Shown in pieces: positions 9,557 to 16,325 of a stretch of 64,000 nucleotides of DNA (its first letter is position 1; each line of letters begins with the position of its first letter). The translations under genes were made by a program, and so were the position numbers. Origin of the DNA: Giesbergeria sp. (GTDB lineage Bacteria > Pseudomonadota > Gammaproteobacteria > Burkholderiales > Burkholderiaceae_C). The stretch is from positions 33,395-97,394 of the forward strand of contig JAGNYI010000007.1 in assembly GCA_017985015.1 (NCBI GenBank). The letters run 5' to 3'. A model generated the notes under the pieces. It saw only the letters and a program-made list of their open reading frames with translations. It ran no database searches and was not told where the DNA came from.

Positions 9557-10426
9557 TTACTGCGCCGCTTCGGCCTCTTGAAGCTCTTTCAACGTGCGCC
9601 CATCCGCCGCCTTCCATTCAATGCGCCCATTGGCGCTGCGGCCCAGCACCGCGGCGGCGGCCGTGCTGGGGGAGCTAAAGCTGTAGTCCTGAGTGAACTG
9701 GTAAAGCCCGCCCTGCAGGCCCAACACGCCATTGCCAATCAGCTCCTGCCGCAGGTCAAACATCCCGCGCACATGCAGCGCCATGCTGGGCACGGTGTCT
9801 GCCACCGCCTGCGAACCCGCCCGCACCACAAAGCCCTGGCTGGCTTCGTAGCCCGTGGCCTGCACGCCCTTGCCCTTGCAGGTGAGCACCGGGCCGGACT
9901 TGGCGGCGGGGGCTTTGGGCGCTTGCTCAAACGCATGCACACCCAACACCGGCAGCATGCCCAGCATGTGGCCCAAAAAGACCTCCATGTCGGCCCGGTC
10001 GGCTTCGCTCAGGGACGGCTCGGCGGGCTGGTTGGCGTTGTCCAGCGGCATGCGCTTGGCGGCGCGGGCCAGGGCGATGAGGCGCGACTCCAGAAACTGC
10101 ACATGCGCCTTGTTGAGCTGCCCGGCCGTGGTGGTGGTGAAGCCGATGGCGCGGGTCCAGAAATCCTTTTGCGCATAGTGGCTCTCCAGCCGGGGGCGGA
10201 TGGGGTCGCCCTCGCCCACGTAGAGCATGTCGCCCTCACCGTCCGGGCGCGGCCCCAGCAACAGGTACACCCCGGTCTGCGCCAGCTCGGGCCGGGCCTT
10301 GACCTGTGGCAGCAGCGCACGCGGGAACACCAGCGCCTTGCCGATCCAATTGGACTTGTCGACGATGCGCAGGCCATCGGGGTCACCGTCGGCGACGAAG
10401 ATGCGGAGGGAGAAAGGGGTTTGCAT
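9557..10426 (-). CDS. GIY-YIG nuclease-like protein with DUF4357-type C-terminus
   Basis: This 289-residue protein has a GIY-YIG-like core with GVY at residues 52-54 and YVG at 69-71, followed by RPRLESH and a later FLESRLIALAR that could supply the conserved Arg and Glu. The C-terminal 90 residues (GYEASQGFVVRAGSQAV onward) look like DUF4357. Proteins of this type are frequent passengers of type I restriction loci; their function there is not established. A near-identical but truncated N-terminus is found at 12437-12607. A 20-base inverted repeat lies 14 bases upstream of the ATG. Confidence 0.8.
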   Translation of the reverse strand: MQTPFSLRIFVADGDPDGLRIVDKSNWIGKALVFPRALLPQVKARPELAQTGVYLLLGPRPDGEGDMLYVGEGDPIRPRLESHYAQKDFWTRAIGFTTTTAGQLNKAHVQFLESRLIALARAAKRMPLDNANQPAEPSLSEADRADMEVFLGHMLGMLPVLGVHAFEQAPKAPAAKSGPVLTCKGKGVQATGYEASQGFVVRAGSQAVADTVPSMALHVRGMFDLRQELIGNGVLGLQGGLYQFTQDYSFSSPSTAAAAVLGRSANGRIEWKAADGRTLKELQEAEAAQ

Positions 10427-10440
10427 GGCTTAGCTCAATC

Positions 10441-10489
10441 CTTTGTTTGGTCTTTGCTAAATAACGCGCTTAGCAAAGATCAAACAAAG
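10441..10489. promoter_or_regulatory. 20-bp near-perfect inverted repeat upstream of the GIY-YIG gene
   Basis: The arms occupy 10441-10460 (CTTTGTTTGGTCTTTGCTAA) and 10470-10489 and match at 19 of 20 positions around a 9-base spacer. It sits 14 bases before the GIY-YIG ATG on the minus strand. No T-tract follows on either strand, so an operator or mRNA leader hairpin is more likely than an intrinsic terminator. Confidence 0.65.
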
Positions 10490-10492
10490 CCT

Positions 10493-10531
10493 AAGTTGTT
10501 GATTTTTAAAGGTTCTTGTTCCCAACAACTT
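10493..10531. other. 9-bp inverted repeat just after the AlbA-type gene
   Basis: AAGTTGTTG at 10493-10501 pairs with CAACAACTT at 10523-10531 around a 21-base spacer, directly downstream of the ATP-binding protein's stop codon. It could be a weak transcript-end hairpin; it lacks a clear U-run. Confidence 0.35.
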
Positions 10532-10533
10532 CC

Positions 10534-12420
10534 TTACCCTTTGTTAGAAAGTCCTACCGTGCGATACGCCTGATCCGGCCGGTTGCGTACATCGGGGTAT
10601 CTCAGCTCCAAAACACCCTCGCGCACCATTGCGGTCAAAAAGCGTGATTGCAGCTTCTCGGCATCGCGATCCACAAGCGTCGCGATTTCAGACGTTGCCA
10701 ACCAGCGCCCGTCGCAGAGCTGCTGAATAAGGCCCTTGAGTTGATCCACCGGCAGCTTCTTGTTCTTGCGCGCAGGCCCAGCAATGGGCAAAAGGCCTTG
10801 AATTTCGGGCGACAGCCCGGCCAATCGGTCCAATTGGGGGGAGTTCGGCGGCAATTGGGGGGAGCCCCCGCCTAATTGGGGGGAGCTTTGGGGGGAGTCC
10901 GCCTCCAAATGAGGGGAGTCGTCACCTGATTGGGGGGAGTCCTCCGCCACGCGGTAGCTGGCCCAGCGCCGCTGGTTTTGCTGGGTAAGCAAGCCATCGC
11001 GCACCAGACTTTGCAGCACGCCGGTGATGTCTTTGGAGTGTTCGCCGGTGATTTCCTGCATGCGACTGTTGGTCACGCTGCCTTCCACCTGGGCCGTTAC
11101 CACCGCCTGCACCGCCGTCTTGTCCAGCTTGGCGAAGCGCTCGCCAAAGCGCACGCGAAGCGCCTGGTCCACTTCATCCGGTATCAGGCTGACCATGGGT
11201 AACACCAGCTTCACGCGGTCGGGTTGCAAAGATTCTTCCAGCCGGGGCGAACGCCAGTGCTGTGCGCGCCAGCCTGCCCGAATCTTGTCCATGCCCGAGC
11301 CTGCCTTGTCGCCACCACCCATGAGCTGGAACATCAGCTGCAAACTCTTGTTGCGGCATTCGCTCACGCCGCCTTGCAACAACTGCACCCGCGAAACCAG
11401 TAGCGAGCCGGGGTTGGACAGCTCAATGCGGTCCGGGTAGCGCTCAATCACTACGCCGCCCTGCCCGCGGTGGTCCGCATGCACCAGCGCGTTGACCACT
11501 GCCTCGCGCAGCGCCTCGTGCACGGCAGAGTCGTCCTTGCGGTACAGCTCGCGGTCCAGCTGGAAAGGCATTTTCAAATCGCCCGACAGGCGCTGCATCA
11601 CCCGCAGATAAAACTGGAACAGGTTGTTTTCCCAGGTGCCATCGGGCACCACGCGGTCGGTCCAGCGCACGGCGGGGTCGTCGGACAAGCGCTCGCGGTA
11701 GTCCACATGAAAACCCGGCAGCGCATCGCGCAGCGCCTCAAACCGGCCAAACATCAGCAGCCCCGCCACGGTGGCACCCTCCAAACCCGTGGCACGGTCA
11801 CGGCGCAACGCGCTCAGCTTGGTGAGTAGCGGCGCATCGTCCAACAGCAGCCACGGATGGTCTGGCGCACGGGAGGCAAAGCGGTTGCGGTATTGCTTGA
11901 CCGTTTCCGGGTCAAAGTCTGGCTGGCCAAAATGCTCCACGATTTGCGAATCGGCGGGCGTGTCGGACTGATCGGCCAGCATGCGGCGCACCTCGTCATC
12001 CGAGCAGCGGTAGTCGCCCTCATCCGCACGGCGGTAGGTGCCGGTCATGGGGTTGGGCCCCACAAACACCGGGCGCTGCAGCCGCGAGGCACGCGGCACA
12101 TTCACCACCACAAACTGGCGGCCCTCGTCTTCCACCGTGCGCACATCGTCATCGCGCAGCAGGTTGGTGCTGACCTTGTGCCGGTCATTCAGCTGGCCCC
12201 ACAGCACCGTGCGCAGCTGCGCGGCATCGGGCACGCCCTCCCACACCAAGCCGGTGGACTTTTCAGCTACGCCCAACACAATGGTGCCGCCCTGGGTATT
12301 GGCCATGGCGGAATAGGACTCCCAAAAACTGCCGGGCATGCCACCGCGCGCCGACTTGAATTCGGTGTCGATGCCCTCGGTGCTGGACTGCAGGGCGGAG
12401 AAGAGGTCAAGCTGGCGCAT
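10534..12420 (-). CDS. AlbA_2/Schlafen-type ATP-binding protein, RecG-like annotation group
   Basis: This 628-residue protein begins with an AlbA_2-like domain (EFKSARGGMPGSFWESYSAMAN, then GGTIVLGV, about residues 18-55). A GHKL-type ATPase segment follows (VHEALREAVVNALVHADHRG; IELSNPG) near residues 300-360. Winged-helix-like segments lie near the C-terminus. Residues around 495-530 form a run of SPQ/SPQL units encoded by a tandem DNA repeat. Members are often labelled 'ATP-dependent DNA helicase RecG-related' but lack helicase motifs. They recur in type I loci, with regulatory or defence roles proposed but unproven. Confidence 0.8.
   Translation of the reverse strand: MRQLDLFSALQSSTEGIDTEFKSARGGMPGSFWESYSAMANTQGGTIVLGVAEKSTGLVWEGVPDAAQLRTVLWGQLNDRHKVSTNLLRDDDVRTVEDEGRQFVVVNVPRASRLQRPVFVGPNPMTGTYRRADEGDYRCSDDEVRRMLADQSDTPADSQIVEHFGQPDFDPETVKQYRNRFASRAPDHPWLLLDDAPLLTKLSALRRDRATGLEGATVAGLLMFGRFEALRDALPGFHVDYRERLSDDPAVRWTDRVVPDGTWENNLFQFYLRVMQRLSGDLKMPFQLDRELYRKDDSAVHEALREAVVNALVHADHRGQGGVVIERYPDRIELSNPGSLLVSRVQLLQGGVSECRNKSLQLMFQLMGGGDKAGSGMDKIRAGWRAQHWRSPRLEESLQPDRVKLVLPMVSLIPDEVDQALRVRFGERFAKLDKTAVQAVVTAQVEGSVTNSRMQEITGEHSKDITGVLQSLVRDGLLTQQNQRRWASYRVAEDSPQSGDDSPHLEADSPQSSPQLGGGSPQLPPNSPQLDRLAGLSPEIQGLLPIAGPARKNKKLPVDQLKGLIQQLCDGRWLATSEIATLVDRDAEKLQSRFLTAMVREGVLELRYPDVRNRPDQAYRTVGLSNKG
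10831..10945. repeat. Degenerate tandem repeat AATTGGGGGGAG inside the ATP-binding gene
   Basis: Five to six spaced copies of (A)ATTGGGGGGAGT/C occur here, some partly decayed (GAGGGGAGTC). They encode repeated Ser-Pro-Gln(-Leu/Ser) units on the minus strand. The unit spacing is a multiple of three, so copy-number change would keep the frame. Confidence 0.75.
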
Positions 12421-12436
12421 GTTGACTCACAAAAAG

Positions 12437-12607
12437 ACTACCAGTCTGCGCCAACTCGGCCCGCGCCTTGACCTGCGGCAGCAACGCACGCAGGAACACC
12501 AGCGCCTTGCCGATCCAGTCGGATTTTTCGACGATGCGCAGACCGTCGGGGTCGCCGTCGGCGACGAAGATGCGTAGGGAGAAAGGGGATGGATTGATGT
12601 CACTCAT
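12437..12607 (-). pseudogene. Truncated N-terminal duplicate of the GIY-YIG gene
   Basis: The reading frame starting at 12607 (MSDINPSPFSLRIFVADGD) matches the first 51 residues of the intact GIY-YIG protein almost exactly, up to ELAQTG. It then diverges into unrelated sequence and stops. DNA identity with 10275-10420 is high over roughly 145 bases. The remnant therefore forms a direct repeat with the intact copy, flanking the AlbA-type gene. It retains an ATG, but the GIY-YIG catalytic core is missing. Confidence 0.85.
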
Positions 12608-12625
12608 TGACTTGCCCCTGACGTA

Positions 12626-14884
12626 TTACGGCAAATCGAACGAAAACAGATCATCAATTTCGCCCGTACCGCGATCGACATATCCCCTATCGTCATCTCC
12701 ACCGTCATGTGAGGCTCGTTTAATGTTTCCATTGATGATGTCGCCGACATCAAAATATCTCAAAATTTCTTCGTGATCGGATTGGGTGAAGCCGATACCA
12801 TAGTCGTCCAATATTCGACCTAGCTCTTCTTTCATTAGTCTTTCAGCTCGCGAGGTGTCTTCATAATCAAATAGATCACCCAAAATATCCCTCTCAACAA
12901 TTTCCTCCTCTATGGAGTTTTGCCAATAATCAATGATTGCAGATCTGAGAGTATTTTCCAATGCGGATTGGTAATTCGATGGCAGTAGGGGCAAAATTTT
13001 CGAAACCGACTCCAATTCCTCGCGATCTAAATCTGATGCATCGAAACCCTCCAGCAGCCTCGCCAATGATTCATTTGAGATCAGCTGATTTTGCAGCTCA
13101 TATCTCAACAGGGTTGAGATCGCGGCAAGATATACGGAACATTCCTGGAGGTCGGACACAGCCTGCACGAACCGATGAATTTCCGGTATTGCTTGGCCAC
13201 TAACATCGCAATGCTGAACCGCCAACTCGCAAAGTTTAGCCATACAGATCACACTATCTGGATGCAACGAACCCGTAGTCAGTTTTGTTTTGCAGAGATG
13301 TCTAATGACATCTACGTAAACAGCGAACGTGACAATTCCATTCACTCGAAGCTTTTCGAAATTATCCAATGAACGAATATCAAATAACGCAGTCATTAGA
13401 CTAGATAGCTTTAGCGCCGACTTGGATGTCTTACGCAGTACGTAGTCAGCAATTGACGGGTTAAACAGAGTAACGGTTACGTCGTTTCCCTCAACACGTC
13501 GATTCAATACTGATCCAACCAACACCCGCATTCCCATGTCAAAGTCTGCGTCACCAACATAATTTCTGACCAAAGCATCAGACGAGAGGCTCTCGTAGCA
13601 ACGAAGAAGTCTGCGTTCGTCGATACTGCCACCAGCGAACACAACCAACAGGACTGTTAGTCGCGACCAGTCCGTCAACTGGCTACTGAAAACATGATCC
13701 CAAACGTCAATTGGATTTTGCAGAGTTCTTTCAATATAGCTCCAGTAATCTATTGGCATCACTCCAGTGAATCTGGACGGGTCAGTAATGAACGCGATTA
13801 GGCGTGGGTTGAAATTTGGGTGCCGAATAATTGTCCAATACTTTTGTTTGGCAACAATGACCTCCAAATACTCACGGGGAAGCCTAGAAAACCACATTCG
13901 ACTGTGCAGTATTCTGGCCTTATCAATTTCTGATAAGCACTTGACTTCGATTTCCAACTCGTGTTGCTCCAATTTCGCGAGCTTGAACCGATCGGTCAGA
14001 GTCTTCCCCCGATTCAGCACAGTGGACCGTGAAGTGAGAATAAATCTTTTATTTTTATCTTTACTCACACGTTGAATGAATCCAACAATGTGCGAATCCT
14101 CATGCCTGTTAAGAACTGCAAGGAAGTTGCTGCCAAGGAAATCGTCGAAGTAGAAAACTTGCTTTGCATCGTCCTGATATAAAGACTCAAGTTCTTCGAT
14201 CTGCCTGGCAGCTACACACAATTGGTAGCCGTCAACTGCATACTCCAAGCAAAGCTGCTCGGCCAAAGTCGTTTTACCGATTCCCGGCTCTCCGGTTATC
14301 AGGAGTACCCCTAGCTTCTTGACCTTTTCTCTCGCAAGTACATGACTAGCTGTCTGGACATATGCAGAACTTCGCTCTCGAATTTCTTGCAAGGTAAAGG
14401 CGCTTCGACCCAAGATGGCCGCATTCGCAAGCGTTGCGAGAACTTCCGTACTGTGTAGCCATAGCTTGAAATGAGACTTCTCAACATGCCGATGCTTTCG
14501 CAATAGGTCATTAATGTCTTCGCATCCGAGCACATCAGAATCGTTGTGCATGAATTTCCCGAAGACTGACCTAATTTTTGTTTTATCGGCTGCAGACAGC
14601 GGTACTGACGTTGCGATGATGTAGCGCTTCGGATTTAGGTGAACGACTTTCGCGTACTCCGTATTCTTTAAAGATCGCAAGAGTGCAGCTAAACCAGACT
14701 TAGCCCAGTGTTTACATTGAAAAATTACCTGTCCCCCAGAAGGGGCAAAGTACCTTCCATCGATGCCGCCGTCCCTGCCTGCCTTGAATCGCTCGAATCT
14801 AATGTTGTGCTCGATTGACAGTAGGTCGGCAACAAGAACCTCAAAGTCTTTGTCGTTCAGACTGGAAAAGTCGTAATAGGTCAT
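12626..14884 (-). CDS. Restriction endonuclease-STAND NTPase fusion (nSTAND3-like)
   Basis: This 752-residue protein starts with a PD-(D/E)xK nuclease domain of Mrr type: E15, D42 in GGIDGRY and Q56-C-K58 in FQCKHW. A P-loop NTPase follows with Walker A GEPGIGKTT at 198-206 and Walker B FYFDDF at 244-249, then FILTSRS. This is the layout of STAND NTPases, probably the nSTAND3 group. The C-terminal 300 residues are helical without recognisable repeats. STAND-nuclease proteins are phage sensors in Avs and related systems, so DNA cleavage upon sensing is inferred. Base composition is visibly AT-richer than neighbouring genes. It lies 37 bases after hsdS and was probably inserted into the RM operon. 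Confidence 0.85.
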   Translation of the reverse strand: MTYYDFSSLNDKDFEVLVADLLSIEHNIRFERFKAGRDGGIDGRYFAPSGGQVIFQCKHWAKSGLAALLRSLKNTEYAKVVHLNPKRYIIATSVPLSAADKTKIRSVFGKFMHNDSDVLGCEDINDLLRKHRHVEKSHFKLWLHSTEVLATLANAAILGRSAFTLQEIRERSSAYVQTASHVLAREKVKKLGVLLITGEPGIGKTTLAEQLCLEYAVDGYQLCVAARQIEELESLYQDDAKQVFYFDDFLGSNFLAVLNRHEDSHIVGFIQRVSKDKNKRFILTSRSTVLNRGKTLTDRFKLAKLEQHELEIEVKCLSEIDKARILHSRMWFSRLPREYLEVIVAKQKYWTIIRHPNFNPRLIAFITDPSRFTGVMPIDYWSYIERTLQNPIDVWDHVFSSQLTDWSRLTVLLVVFAGGSIDERRLLRCYESLSSDALVRNYVGDADFDMGMRVLVGSVLNRRVEGNDVTVTLFNPSIADYVLRKTSKSALKLSSLMTALFDIRSLDNFEKLRVNGIVTFAVYVDVIRHLCKTKLTTGSLHPDSVICMAKLCELAVQHCDVSGQAIPEIHRFVQAVSDLQECSVYLAAISTLLRYELQNQLISNESLARLLEGFDASDLDREELESVSKILPLLPSNYQSALENTLRSAIIDYWQNSIEEEIVERDILGDLFDYEDTSRAERLMKEELGRILDDYGIGFTQSDHEEILRYFDVGDIINGNIKRASHDGGDDDRGYVDRGTGEIDDLFSFDLP

Positions 14885-14921
14885 CGTTCAATCTGATCGA
14901 GAAGTAATAGTTCCCATGCGC

Positions 14922-16325
14922 TTATGCAACAAAGGATGTGTGCAAAATTGATTGCCGCAACGCCTTCGAGCGCTGGAGGTTGGCGTCGACCTCGGCTTCG
15001 ACTTCGCGGATGATGGACAGGTGGCGGTCGACTTCGGCGACGATTCGGGCTTGCTCTGCATAGGGCGGAACGGGCAATGCAATAGAACTGAAGTTCGCCA
15101 AGTTAACTTTCAACTGCGCAACGCCTTTTGTGATTCCCAAGATTTGGTCTTGCACGACCCGCGAGGCCATGGCGTACTCAATGAATGACGGATCGATGCC
15201 GAGTTTGGTCACCCGTAACTTGATGCAATCGGCAGTAATCACGGCAGGTGGGCGATTCGCCGGATAGCGGCACACATCCCCCGGTGGGTCACCCATCTTG
15301 GTCACAAGAATATCGCCAGCCTGCACCGAGTGCGCCGAAAGCTCTGCTGCCTTGTCAGTAGTGACGTAGACAGTGTTTTCACCACCGAATGACCCAGAAC
15401 GGATATTGCGCACAAAGACCAAAGGCACACCTTCGGTCTTGTAGTCGCTCACCTTCAAACTGCTACCAAAAGGACCAATCGCCAATGAATATGGTTCGCC
15501 TGCGGACACCTGCTCAGGCGAGGCCCAAGCCCAGCCTTCAGGCAATTCAGACACAGACTCCATTTCAGGATTCACTGGCTCACGGTATTTGCGCTTGCCC
15601 GCCCACTTCGCCCGCCGCTCCTCAAGAATCCGCTGCAAGAGTTGTTCGCCGGTTTCGTAGGTGCGGCCTTCACGGCGGGCCAGGGTGGCTTCGGTTTCTA
15701 CGAGGCGGCCTTCGACGGCGGCTTTGAGGACGGAGGCTTTGTAGCGTTTGAGGTTGGCTTTGACTCGCTGGAGGTTGGCGACGGCTTCGTCGAGGCGGGA
15801 GAACTGTTTTTCGAGTTCGGCGACGATTTCATCCTGCTCGCCAACCGAGCGCAACGGAACTTCAAGCGAAGTTATCTTCTTCTGATTTAGCGAAGACTGG
15901 TTCACGGCATGCTGAGCAATCGCCATGAACACACCTGTGCGACGGCAATAGTCGAGCCAATGGTGAAGATACTTGGGACGCAAACGATTTGAGTCCACTC
16001 GCAGGCGCAGCAGGTTCATACCGTGCAGAAGTGGTGCGTCGGAAGGAACGATCGCAGTCTTTCCCAAATGCAGATCGCTGTTGATGTGACTAAAGAGAAT
16101 GTCTCCCTTCCTCAGCCAAAAGCTATCAAGGCTCTTGCCTGCGGTATCACGGACATAACGCACGCGGTCCATGTCAACCGTACCCTTTGATATCGTCTCA
16201 ATCCTGGTAATCGGGATGCCGGGCAATTCCTTTTCCTGCTCGACAACAAGGCCGTTGCGGATGTCAGTCAGCAGTTCACCCAATGGAACAGTCGTAACCG
16301 CGGGCACATCTAGCACTTCACTCAC
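14922..16325 (-). CDS. hsdS: Type I restriction-modification specificity subunit
   Basis: This 467-residue protein has the two-fold HsdS layout: a first target-recognition domain (about 10-165), a conserved coiled region (FSRLDEAVANLQRVKANLKRYKASVL), a second recognition domain (about 260-420) and a C-terminal helix (VDANLQRSKALRQSIL). It sets which bipartite DNA site the complex methylates or cuts; the site cannot be read from the sequence. The ATG overlaps the hsdR stop by four bases (ATGA). Separation from hsdM is unusual. Confidence 0.95.
   Translation of the reverse strand: MSEVLDVPAVTTVPLGELLTDIRNGLVVEQEKELPGIPITRIETISKGTVDMDRVRYVRDTAGKSLDSFWLRKGDILFSHINSDLHLGKTAIVPSDAPLLHGMNLLRLRVDSNRLRPKYLHHWLDYCRRTGVFMAIAQHAVNQSSLNQKKITSLEVPLRSVGEQDEIVAELEKQFSRLDEAVANLQRVKANLKRYKASVLKAAVEGRLVETEATLARREGRTYETGEQLLQRILEERRAKWAGKRKYREPVNPEMESVSELPEGWAWASPEQVSAGEPYSLAIGPFGSSLKVSDYKTEGVPLVFVRNIRSGSFGGENTVYVTTDKAAELSAHSVQAGDILVTKMGDPPGDVCRYPANRPPAVITADCIKLRVTKLGIDPSFIEYAMASRVVQDQILGITKGVAQLKVNLANFSSIALPVPPYAEQARIVAEVDRHLSIIREVEAEVDANLQRSKALRQSILHTSFVA

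Noticed and set aside
9427-10489. CRISPR-like repetition in the defence island
   Set aside because: The inverted repeats occur once each and there are no regularly spaced direct repeats or cas genes.
10831-10945. CRISPR array or regulatory iterons from repeated AATTGGGGGGAG
   Set aside because: The units are short, irregularly spaced, in frame and encode SPQ motifs within a long gene.
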